DNA of 64,000 nucleotides, taken from positions 116,333 to 180,332 of the forward strand of contig NZ_JSWG01000011.1 of NCBI RefSeq assembly GCF_000797465.1, in the 5' to 3' direction. The translations under genes were made by a program, and so were the position numbers. Shown here piece after piece: positions 46,254 to 53,783 of the stretch; the stretch's first letter is position 1; every line of letters starts with the position of its first letter. The DNA comes from Psychroserpens jangbogonensis. GTDB lineage: Bacteria; Bacteroidota; Bacteroidia; Flavobacteriales; Flavobacteriaceae. Below the pieces are notes generated by a model that was not told where the DNA came from, did no database searches, and was given only the letters and a program-made list of their open reading frames with translations.

Positions 46254-48113
46254 ATGTCTGAAAAAGAAACTAAACAAGCTGAGGTAGAAACTACTGAAGC
46301 GACAACTGTTGAAACTACAGAAACACAAACAGTTGAGACTCCAAAAGTATCTGAGTCACAAGCAAATCCTGAAAAATTCTTAAAAGATTTTAACTGGCAC
46401 AACTACGAAGAAGGTATCGATCAAGTTGACGATGAGCAATTAGTAGAATTCGAAAAACTAGTAGCAGAAAATTTCGTTGATACACTAAATGACGAAGTTG
46501 TAGAAGGTGAAGTTATTCATATTTCTGATAGAGATGCTATCATTGATATCAATGCTAAGTCTGAAGGTGTAATTTCTCTTAATGAGTTCCGTTACAATCC
46601 AGATCTTAAAGTTGGTGACAAAGTAGAAGTATTAATTGATGTTCGTGAAGACGCAACTGGTCAATTAGTATTATCACACAGAAAAGCAAGAGTAATCAAA
46701 GCTTGGGATCGTGTAAATAGTGCACATGATACAGGTGAAATCGTAAATGGTTTTGTGAAATGCAGAACTAAAGGTGGTATGATCGTTGACGTATTTGGTA
46801 TTGAAGCATTCTTACCAGGTTCTCAAATTGATGTGAAGCCTATTAGAGATTACGATCAATATGTAAATAAAACTATGGAATTTAAAGTTGTGAAAATCAA
46901 CCACGAATTCAAAAACATAGTTGTATCTCATAAAGCTTTAATTGAAGCTGATATTGAAGAACAGAAAAAAGAAATCATTGGTCAATTAGAAAAAGGTCAA
47001 GTATTAGAAGGTACAGTTAAGAATATTACTTCTTATGGTGTATTTATTGATCTTGGTGGAGTTGACGGATTAATTCACATTACTGACTTATCATGGTCAA
47101 GAATTAATCATCCAAATGAAATCGTAGAATTAGATCAAAAACTTAATGTTGTAATCTTAGACTTTGATGAAGATAAGTCTAGAATTCAATTAGGTCTTAA
47201 ACAATTAAGCAAACATCCTTGGGAAGCATTAGGTGAAACTGTAAAAGTTGGCGATAATGTAAAAGGAAAAGTTGTTGTTATAGCTGATTATGGTGCTTTT
47301 GTTGAAGTAGAAGAAGGTGTAGAAGGATTAGTTCACGTAAGTGAAATGTCTTGGTCAACACATTTACGTTCTGCTCAAGATTTTGTATCTGTTGGTGATG
47401 TAATCGAAGCTCAAATCTTAACTCTTGATAGAGAAGATCGTAAAATGTCTCTTGGTATTAAGCAATTAACACCAGATCCATGGACAGATATTACAAGCAA
47501 GTATCCTGTAGGTTCTAAACACACAGGTATTGTACGTAACTTTACAAACTTTGGTGTATTTGTTGAATTAGAAGAAGGTATCGACGGATTGATTTATATC
47601 TCAGATTTATCTTGGACTAAGAAAATCAAGCATCCTAGTGAATTCTGTAACGTAGGTGATAACTTAGATGTTGTCGTATTAGAATTAGATGTTGAAGGAC
47701 GTAAATTATCTTTAGGTCATAAACAAACTACTGATAATCCTTGGGACAAATACGAAACTGAATTTGCTTTAGGTACAATTCATACTGCTGCCATTGGTGA
47801 AATCGTTGATAAAGGAGCTACAATTGATTTTAACGAAGATATCGTTGCCTTTGTTCCTTCACGTCACTTAGAAAAAGAAGACGGTAAGAAAGTAGCTAAA
47901 GGAGAATCTGCAGAGTTTAAAATTATTGAATTCAATAAAGAATTTAAACGTGTAGTCGCTTCTCATACTGCAATCTTCAAAGAAGAAGAAATGGCAAATG
48001 TGAAAGCAGCTGTTAAGAAACAAGAGACGCAAGCAGCAGAAGCAAAACCAACTTTAGGTGATGCTAATGAAGCTTTACAAGCTCTTAAAGATAAATTGGA
48101 CGGGAAAAAATAA
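46254..48113 (+). CDS. rpsA: 30S ribosomal protein S1
   Basis: 619 residues. An acidic N-terminal extension rich in T and E (about residues 1-70, KETKQAEVETTEATTVET) is followed by six S1/OB-type repeats; examples are GTVKNITSYGVFIDLGGVDG, GKVVVIADYGAFVEVEEGV and GIVRNFTNFGVFVELEEGI. S1 binds mRNA and helps place it on the 30S subunit, important in Bacteroidota where Shine-Dalgarno pairing is weak. It has its own promoter and a strong terminator. Confidence 0.96.
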   Translation: MSEKETKQAEVETTEATTVETTETQTVETPKVSESQANPEKFLKDFNWHNYEEGIDQVDDEQLVEFEKLVAENFVDTLNDEVVEGEVIHISDRDAIIDINAKSEGVISLNEFRYNPDLKVGDKVEVLIDVREDATGQLVLSHRKARVIKAWDRVNSAHDTGEIVNGFVKCRTKGGMIVDVFGIEAFLPGSQIDVKPIRDYDQYVNKTMEFKVVKINHEFKNIVVSHKALIEADIEEQKKEIIGQLEKGQVLEGTVKNITSYGVFIDLGGVDGLIHITDLSWSRINHPNEIVELDQKLNVVILDFDEDKSRIQLGLKQLSKHPWEALGETVKVGDNVKGKVVVIADYGAFVEVEEGVEGLVHVSEMSWSTHLRSAQDFVSVGDVIEAQILTLDREDRKMSLGIKQLTPDPWTDITSKYPVGSKHTGIVRNFTNFGVFVELEEGIDGLIYISDLSWTKKIKHPSEFCNVGDNLDVVVLELDVEGRKLSLGHKQTTDNPWDKYETEFALGTIHTAAIGEIVDKGATIDFNEDIVAFVPSRHLEKEDGKKVAKGESAEFKIIEFNKEFKRVVASHTAIFKEEEMANVKAAVKKQETQAAEAKPTLGDANEALQALKDKLDGKK

Positions 48114-48134
48114 TTCCTTGAATTTTTAAATATT

Positions 48135-48165
48135 AAAAAGCCTTTCAGAAATGAAAGGCTTTTTT
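48135..48165 (+). terminator. Terminator after rpsA
   Basis: AAAAAGCCTTTCA-GAAA-TGAAAGGCTTTTT, a 13-bp perfect stem with a GNRA-type loop. Confidence 0.95.
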
Positions 48166-48204
48166 GTTTCTATAATATATGTTTCAACTTCTAAAATTTT
48201 GCAT

Positions 48205-48212
48205 TAACTTTG
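48205..48212 (+). promoter_or_regulatory. -7 element of the pyrR operon promoter
   Basis: TAACTTTG matches TAnnTTTG and is 33 bases before the pyrR ATG. The -33 box is not clear. The short leader has no attenuator-like hairpin pair, so PyrR attenuation of the Bacillus type is not evident. Confidence 0.6.
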
Positions 48213-48237
48213 TCAACCAAATACGTTTGGATACCAT

Positions 48238-48777
48238 ATGAGTCAAAAAGTGTTACTTAATGCGAAAGAGGTAAACATCATTCTTCATAGATTGGCTTGT
48301 CAACTTATTGAAAAACATACCGACTTTTCTAATACTGTTCTTATCGGATTACAACCAAGAGGGAAGTATCTCTCTAACCGAATAGCAGCTATGCTCAAAA
48401 ATGATTACAAGATTAAAAATGTTGAAGTAGGACATTTAGATATTACATTTTTTAGAGATGATTTCCGAAGAGGAGAAAAAATATTAGAAGCAAATACTAC
48501 CGAAATCAACTTTTTAATAGAAGATAAAAATATCGTCTTTATTGATGATGTGCTATATACAGGACGAAGTATTAGAGCAGCACTTACTGCTATTCAATCT
48601 TTTGGACGACCAAATGAAATTGAATTGCTTACATTAATAGATAGACGATTTAGTAGACATTTACCTATTCAGCCAAACTATAGAGGACGACAAGTAGATG
48701 CTATTAATGAAGAAAAAGTGAAAGTTAATTGGGTTGAGAACGAAGGAGAAGACGCAGTATATTTGATAAATAATTAA
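48238..48777 (+). CDS. pyrR: PyrR-type uracil phosphoribosyltransferase/regulator
   Basis: 179 residues, type I phosphoribosyltransferase fold. The PRPP loop is VFIDDVLYTGRSIRAAL; the N-terminal GLQPRGKYLSNRIA and the flexible DITFFRDDFRR segment match PyrR. In Bacillus PyrR binds pyr mRNA leaders and also makes UMP from uracil; the short leader here gives no sign of attenuation, so the enzyme role or another mode of regulation is possible. First gene of pyrR-pyrB-STAS-like-rnz, with gaps of 4-6 bases. Confidence 0.93.
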   Translation: MSQKVLLNAKEVNIILHRLACQLIEKHTDFSNTVLIGLQPRGKYLSNRIAAMLKNDYKIKNVEVGHLDITFFRDDFRRGEKILEANTTEINFLIEDKNIVFIDDVLYTGRSIRAALTAIQSFGRPNEIELLTLIDRRFSRHLPIQPNYRGRQVDAINEEKVKVNWVENEGEDAVYLINN

Positions 48778-48782
48778 AGACT

Positions 48783-49712
48783 ATGAGCGAATTAAGTGTC
48801 AATCACTTATTAGGAATTAAATATCTTAACAAAAAAGATATGCAATTAATCTTTGAAACGGCAGATCACTTTAAAGAGGTGATAAATAGACCGATTAAAA
48901 AAGTGCCTTCGCTAAGAGATATTACTATTGCCAATTTATTTTTTGAAAATTCTACACGAACAAAATTATCATTTGAATTGGCAGAAAAACGACTTTCTGC
49001 AGATGTGATTAATTTTTCGGCATCACAATCATCAGTAAAAAAAGGAGAGACGTTAATAGATACTGTGAATAACATTCTATCCATGAAAGTAGATATGGTA
49101 GTAATGCGTCATCCCAATCCTGGAGCTGGTGTATTTTTGTCTAAACATATAGATGCCAGTATTATTAATGCAGGAGATGGAGCACATGAGCATCCAACCC
49201 AAGCTTTGTTAGATACCTATTCAATAAGAGAACGTTTTGGAGAAGTTAAAGGAAAGAATGTAGTTATCGTTGGTGATATTTTACACAGTAGAGTGGCCTT
49301 GTCAAACATTTATGCTTTACAATTATTAGGCGCTAATGTTATGGTTTGTGGTCCAAGAACCTTGCTCCCAAAATATATAAAAGATTTAGGAGTAAAAGTT
49401 GAAACTAATTTACGAAAAGCACTTAACTGGTGTGATGTAGCAAATATGTTGCGTGTTCAAAATGAACGTATGGATATTAGTTATTTTCCATCAACAAGAG
49501 AATATTCACAACAGTATGGTGTGACTAAAGCACTATTAGATTCTTTGGATAAAGAGATTGTTATTATGCATCCAGGACCAATAAATCGTGGTGTTGAGAT
49601 TACAAGTGATGTCGCAGATTCAAAACAAGCGATTATATTGGATCAAGTTCAAAATGGCGTCGCTATTAGGATGGCTGTAATTTACTTGTTGGCTTCTAAA
49701 ATAAAACACTAA
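48783..49712 (+). CDS. pyrB: Aspartate carbamoyltransferase catalytic subunit
   Basis: 309 residues; joins carbamoyl phosphate and aspartate in the pyrimidine pathway. The carbamoyl-phosphate motif is FFENSTRTKLSFE; HPNPGAGVFLSKHIDASI and NAGDGAHEHPTQALLDTYSI follow; the aspartate-domain motifs are RVQNERMD and HPGPINRGVEI. The length fits the trimeric catalytic chain; no pyrI follows. Co-transcribed with pyrR. Confidence 0.96.
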   Translation: MSELSVNHLLGIKYLNKKDMQLIFETADHFKEVINRPIKKVPSLRDITIANLFFENSTRTKLSFELAEKRLSADVINFSASQSSVKKGETLIDTVNNILSMKVDMVVMRHPNPGAGVFLSKHIDASIINAGDGAHEHPTQALLDTYSIRERFGEVKGKNVVIVGDILHSRVALSNIYALQLLGANVMVCGPRTLLPKYIKDLGVKVETNLRKALNWCDVANMLRVQNERMDISYFPSTREYSQQYGVTKALLDSLDKEIVIMHPGPINRGVEITSDVADSKQAIILDQVQNGVAIRMAVIYLLASKIKH

Positions 49713-49716
49713 GATT

Positions 49717-50049
49717 ATGATTTTTGACAAAAACGGAAATACATCTATTATTACTCAGGAAAAGGCCTCTATTTTAGAGCTAGTTAAAAAAATTGATGTG
49801 CTTTACGAGCGCTTCAAGAATGATAATATTATTATTAATATTACTACCTTAAATAAAGTAGTATTATCTGATATTGTAGAGTTTTTGCAATTGTCCAATA
49901 AACATCGAAAGGCTAAGCATTCGTTTGTTATAGTTTCAAATAAAGCAAACCTTGATGAAAATCCAGATGAAATTATTGTTGTACCTACATTGCAAGAGGC
50001 TTACGATATAATAGAAATGGAAGAAATTGAGCGTGATTTAGGGTTTTAA
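49717..50049 (+). CDS. STAS-like small protein in the pyr-rnz operon
   Basis: 110 residues with alternating strands and helices: DNIIINITTLNKVVLSDIVEFLQLS resembles the centre of STAS/anti-sigma-antagonist folds, KHSFVIVSNKANL and IIVVPTLQEAYDIIEMEE the ends. The usual phosphorylatable Ser of SpoIIAA is not evident. It is 4 bases after pyrB and 6 bases before rnz, and a rnz neighbour of this kind appears in other Flavobacteriia as far as I recall. Function unknown; fold assignment is by pattern. Confidence 0.65.
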   Translation: MIFDKNGNTSIITQEKASILELVKKIDVLYERFKNDNIIINITTLNKVVLSDIVEFLQLSNKHRKAKHSFVIVSNKANLDENPDEIIVVPTLQEAYDIIEMEEIERDLGF

Positions 50050-50055
50050 TAGCTT

Positions 50056-50961
50056 ATGAAATTAACTATCCTTGGCTGTCATAGCGCTACTCCACGAACC
50101 AATACCAATCCAACTTCTCAAGTTTTAGAGATTAAAAACCACACATTCTTAATTGATTGTGGTGAAGGTACTCAGGTAGAATTGAGAAGAAATAAGGTCA
50201 AATTTGTAAGAATCAAACACATCTTTATTTCTCATTTACATGGTGATCATTGCTTCGGTTTGGTAGGCTTAATTTCTACATTCAGACTTTTAACACGTGA
50301 AGCAGATTTGCATGTCTATGCACCAAAAGGATTAAAGGAAGTTATAACGCTTCAAATGAAATTGTCTAATTCATGGACCAACTATAAGCTTTTTTTCCAT
50401 GAACTAACTTCTGATACCTCTGAATTGATTTTTGAAGATGATAAAGTGGAAGTTTATACCATTCCATTAGATCATCGTATTTATACCAACGGATTCCTAT
50501 TTAAAGAAAAAGAAGGTGAACGTAAATTAGATATGAATGCTGTCTTGAATGCTGATATAGATGTTGCTTACTATAGAAAATTGAAGCAAGGTTTTGATGT
50601 CGAAGATGAAAACGGAAATTTAGTTAAGAACGAATCTGTTACAAAACCACCAAACAAACCTAAGAGTTATGCGTTTTGCAGTGATACTGCATATAGTGAA
50701 GCTATCTTGCCAATTATAAAAGATGTAGATGTCTTATATCATGAATCTACGTTTTTGGAAAAGAATGAAAAACTAGCAGCTCCAACAAAGCATAGTACAG
50801 CTAAACAAGCAGCAAGTATAGCAAAACAAGCCAATGCGGAAACTTTAATTTTAGGACATTATTCTACAAGGTATAACGATTTAGATCTTTTTAAAGAGGA
50901 AGCTAATGAGGTTTTCGAAAATGTAGAGTTAGCAAAAGATGGAAAAACATTTGAGTTTTAG
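50056..50961 (+). CDS. rnz: Ribonuclease Z
   Basis: 301 residues; metallo-beta-lactamase nuclease that trims tRNA 3' ends. The zinc motif is SHLHGDHCFG (H60, H62, D64, H65), the glycine-rich start is LGCHSATPRTNTNPTSQ, the PxKxR-like exosite region lies after VYAPKG, and AFCSDTAY, HESTF, KHSTAKQAA and ILGHYSTRY carry the remaining metal ligands. The length fits the short bacterial form. Last gene of the pyr operon. Confidence 0.95.
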   Translation: MKLTILGCHSATPRTNTNPTSQVLEIKNHTFLIDCGEGTQVELRRNKVKFVRIKHIFISHLHGDHCFGLVGLISTFRLLTREADLHVYAPKGLKEVITLQMKLSNSWTNYKLFFHELTSDTSELIFEDDKVEVYTIPLDHRIYTNGFLFKEKEGERKLDMNAVLNADIDVAYYRKLKQGFDVEDENGNLVKNESVTKPPNKPKSYAFCSDTAYSEAILPIIKDVDVLYHESTFLEKNEKLAAPTKHSTAKQAASIAKQANAETLILGHYSTRYNDLDLFKEEANEVFENVELAKDGKTFEF

Positions 50962-50980
50962 AATAGTATAAATCTTGTAT

Positions 50981-51412
50981 TTATTTAGAATTGACTTCCG
51001 ATTTTAATTCATCCAATTCCATCATCCATTCTATAGCCTCATCTAAACTATGACATCGCTTTAGGCTTTTCTTAAAAAAATGCTTTTCTAAGCTAGAATT
51101 GAGATAGCCAAAATCGCTATAAGTGACAACAGCACTAGCAACTAAAAAGTCGTAATCGTTATTGAAATCAAGCCATAATTGAGGTTCAAAAGAGTAGGAG
51201 TTAAGTCGGTTAGCAATATATCCTATTCTGATATCGTTACTTATGTCTTCAGAAAATTCACCAATCAATTCACTAACCATAGTAAAATCGACATGTATGC
51301 CTTCATTTAATTCTGATACTATAAATTGTTTTGTGATATATACATTTCCGAATGGGAAAACTACTTTTTTATAATCTAAAAGTTTAGAATATTTACTGTT
51401 TTCAAATGTCAT
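50981..51412 (-). CDS. Hypothetical protein, STAS/SpoIIAA-like
   Basis: 143 residues, soluble, alternating strand and helix (KKVVFPFGNVYITKQFIV, RIGYIANRLNSYSFEPQLWL, FLVASAVVTYSDFG, HSLDEAIEWMMELDEL). The C-terminal SLDEAIEWM helix is typical of SpoIIAA-like proteins of Bacteroidota. Convergent with rnz across about 19 bases. No function known; fold by pattern only. Confidence 0.6.
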   Translation of the reverse strand: MTFENSKYSKLLDYKKVVFPFGNVYITKQFIVSELNEGIHVDFTMVSELIGEFSEDISNDIRIGYIANRLNSYSFEPQLWLDFNNDYDFLVASAVVTYSDFGYLNSSLEKHFFKKSLKRCHSLDEAIEWMMELDELKSEVNSK

Positions 51413-51493
51413 TTCAAGGGATTATTGTTTAAATTTATATGAAATAATTAGGCTAAAAAAGAAAATCTCTATAAAAATTTATAATACATCCAA

Positions 51494-52141
51494 ATGAATA
51501 CAGATTTAGGCGGTTACAGAAAATCATACGAAAAGCAAGAATTACTAGAAAAGCATCTTAGCGATAATCCCTTAGAAGTTTTCCAAAAGTGGTTCCATGA
51601 AGTAGAAGTAAACTTCAATGTTGGTGAGATTAATGCTATGACAATAAGTACTATTGGTAAAGATGGTTTTCCAAAAAGCAGAGTAGTGCTCCTTAAAAAA
51701 TTCACTTACGAAGGTTTTATATTTTATACAAACTATGAAAGTGAAAAAGGTAAGGCAATTGCTAATAACCCGAATGTGTGTTTATCATTTTTTTGGCCAG
51801 AAGCAGAACGACAAGTTATTATAAAAGGTAAAGCTGAAAAAATAGCAGAGAATTTAAGCGATGGTTATTTCGAATCTAGACCTAGAGGTAGTCAGTTAGG
51901 TGCTTTAGTCTCAAATCAGAGTGAGGCTATTGAAGATCGATCTGTTATAGAGAATTCTTTGAAAGCTTTAGAGAAAGAGTATGATGGTAAAGAAATTCCT
52001 AGGCCAAAATTTTGGGGAGGTTATATTGTTAAGCCTGTTGAAATTGAGTTTTGGCAAGGACGACCAAACCGTCTTCATGATAGAATTCGATATAAATTAA
52101 ACGATAGTTACGATTGGATTCAAGACCGTTTATCTCCTTAA
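51494..52141 (+). CDS. pdxH: Pyridoxamine 5'-phosphate oxidase
   Basis: 215 residues; FMN enzyme that oxidises pyridoxine or pyridoxamine phosphate to pyridoxal phosphate. Motifs: the N-terminal LGGYRKSYEK helix, AMTISTIGKDGFPKSRVVLLK, FYTNYESEKGKAIANN, CLSFFWPEAERQVIIKG, SRPRGSQLGALVSNQSE, and the C-terminal WGGYIVKPVEIEFWQGRPNRLHDR. Length and both conserved termini are complete. Confidence 0.95.
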   Translation: MNTDLGGYRKSYEKQELLEKHLSDNPLEVFQKWFHEVEVNFNVGEINAMTISTIGKDGFPKSRVVLLKKFTYEGFIFYTNYESEKGKAIANNPNVCLSFFWPEAERQVIIKGKAEKIAENLSDGYFESRPRGSQLGALVSNQSEAIEDRSVIENSLKALEKEYDGKEIPRPKFWGGYIVKPVEIEFWQGRPNRLHDRIRYKLNDSYDWIQDRLSP

Positions 52142-52281
52142 ACTACTTTAATAATGTACTCATAATATCTATAAATTGAATAATTTTGTAGGAATATTCA
52201 TAAAATTTGTGCATTTCATCGATTATCTACATATATTGACGTTTAAATAGACAACAATACATATATTTACGATGTAATACA

Positions 52282-52317
52282 CAATTGTTTAAATGCCCCG
52301 TTTAAATAATTGTTTTT
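52282..52317 (+). terminator. AT-rich hairpin between pdxH and the CAP gene
   Basis: CAATTGTTTAAA-TGCCCCG-TTTAAATAATTG: a 12-bp stem with one G-T pair and a GC-rich 7-base loop, followed by TTTTT. It may end the pdxH transcript, but it lies about 140 bases after the gene. The rest of the 234-base gap holds no recognisable gene. Confidence 0.5.
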
Positions 52318-52375
52318 GTTTAAAAATAATCTTAGGCCCCAAATCTAGATTATTTGAATCATAAAAACCCTACTT

Positions 52376-52870
52376 ATGAAACCTACTAAAATGTTGCCTT
52401 TATTGGCATTAATTGCTTTGTTATCGTTTTCTTGTTCTACTGAAGAATTCCCTGAAGAAACAATTGATAGTGTTGAACTGGCAAATGTTCCAGCTGCAAA
52501 ACTTATTGAAATAGAAATCTTAGAATTAATCAATACGCACAGAATTAATAATGGTTTAAGTGCATTAAATAATCATAATACAATTAAAGCTGTTGCCTAT
52601 ACTCATACAGACTATATGGTAGAAGTTGATAATGTATCTCACGATAACTTTTTTCAACGTAAGAACAGTTTAGTACAAAATGCATCTGCAACAAAAGTAT
52701 CAGAAAATGTAGCTTATGCATTTAGCTCTGCTGAGTCTGTTGTTAACGCTTGGCTTAACAGTGAAGGACATAGAGCAAATATTGAAGGAGACTTTACAGA
52801 TTTTGATGTCTCTGCAGAAAAGAATATAGATGGTAAATGGTATTTCACAAACATATTTATCAAAAAATAA
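52376..52870 (+). CDS. CAP-domain (SCP/PR-1-like) lipoprotein
   Basis: 164 residues: signal sequence and lipobox (LIALLSFSC), a short acidic linker, then a CAP domain (about residues 45-162) with INTHRINNGLSAL, VSHDNFFQRKN, ATKVSENVAYAF, NAWLNSEGHRANIEGDF and the closing strand WYFTNIFIKK. The His residues of the CAP cavity (in VSHDN and EGHRAN) and the Glu in SENV are present. Role of bacterial CAP lipoproteins is not settled. Own terminator behind it. Confidence 0.88.
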   Translation: MKPTKMLPLLALIALLSFSCSTEEFPEETIDSVELANVPAAKLIEIEILELINTHRINNGLSALNNHNTIKAVAYTHTDYMVEVDNVSHDNFFQRKNSLVQNASATKVSENVAYAFSSAESVVNAWLNSEGHRANIEGDFTDFDVSAEKNIDGKWYFTNIFIKK

Positions 52871-52912
52871 AATATATTTCAAAAACTAAATTAATAGCAA
52901 ATTATTGTTTTT

Positions 52913-52941
52913 AAAGCCACAGTTTAACTGTGGCTTTTTTT
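52913..52941 (+). terminator. Terminator after CAP gene
   Basis: AAAGCCACAG-TTTAA-CTGTGGCTTT followed by T-tract. Confidence 0.9.
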
Positions 52942-52970
52942 GTTTTTATGTCTTTAGTCAAACTTGACTT

Positions 52971-53711
52971 GTGCGATATATTATTTTTGTTTTACTGTTT
53001 TGTTCTAACTGGCCTATACTCAGTCAGTCCAGTATAAAAATAGATATAGATGATAAGTCCCTCGATAAATTATATATTGAAAGTGACAGTACTTTAACTA
53101 CAGAATTTCAAAGGTTTGCAATTGATTTATTCAAAAAAGGAGGAAAGCTTAAGGATTCTATTTTTATGAATAAAGATTTCCATACTGTAGGTGTTTGTTT
53201 AATATATAAGTTAAAAGATGAAATTAAACAAGATATCGAACTCACTTTATATGCTTTAAGCTACAAAGATTTAGGAACTAAGAATTTTCACAAAAGCATT
53301 TATTTTGGAAAAGTAAGAGAAGGGCTTTCTAATTTTTATGTTGATCATGATACAGATGAACAGATAGCTGCAATTGATGAAGCTGTTACTTCTTATTTAA
53401 AGTTTGATTCTATTCCAAGAACAAGTCTTGCATATCAATTTGCAAGGACCTATACAATTGATGATGAGTATTACGAAGCGTATTTTAAGACCGATAAGCA
53501 CTCTACTGTTATAATTGGAAGCTCTTATGCCTATTTAAGGCAAAATGGCAACTACATCATTCAAATTGAAGGATTTCCGGATAAAGCCTTAGATGAAGAT
53601 ACTGAAGAATTATATGTCACAGACTTCTTTTTAAATGATTGGTTTGCAATTAGCGTCTTTATTATAGATGATTCAGATAACAAAGCTTATAATACTATTT
53701 TCAAGTATTAG
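52971..53711 (+). CDS. Hypothetical exported protein
   Basis: 246 residues. The start is GTG at 52971; no in-frame ATG precedes the signal peptide (IIFVLLFCSNWPILSQ). The mature part is mixed alpha/beta, with IDLFKKGGKLKDSIFMNKDF and YLRQNGNYIIQIEGFPDKAL, and no known domain. It begins 30 bases after the terminator of the CAP gene, so a promoter must overlap that region. Ends at a bidirectional terminator shared with the OmpA gene. Function unknown. Confidence 0.65.
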   Translation: MRYIIFVLLFCSNWPILSQSSIKIDIDDKSLDKLYIESDSTLTTEFQRFAIDLFKKGGKLKDSIFMNKDFHTVGVCLIYKLKDEIKQDIELTLYALSYKDLGTKNFHKSIYFGKVREGLSNFYVDHDTDEQIAAIDEAVTSYLKFDSIPRTSLAYQFARTYTIDDEYYEAYFKTDKHSTVIIGSSYAYLRQNGNYIIQIEGFPDKALDEDTEELYVTDFFLNDWFAISVFIIDDSDNKAYNTIFKY

Positions 53712-53727
53712 GAGTTCTGTAAAATGC

Positions 53728-53760
53728 GAAAAAGCAGATCATAAATGAATCTGCTTTTTC
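53728..53760. terminator. Bidirectional terminator
   Basis: GAAAAAGCAGAT-CATAAATGA-ATCTGCTTTTTC between the convergent ends of the unknown exported gene and the OmpA gene. Confidence 0.88.
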
Positions 53761-53783
53761 TTATTTGAAAATAGAGAGTAATT

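Noticed and set aside
48213..48237. PyrR-controlled attenuator in the pyr leader
   Set aside because: The leader between the -7 element and the ATG is too short for antiterminator and terminator hairpins, and none is seen.
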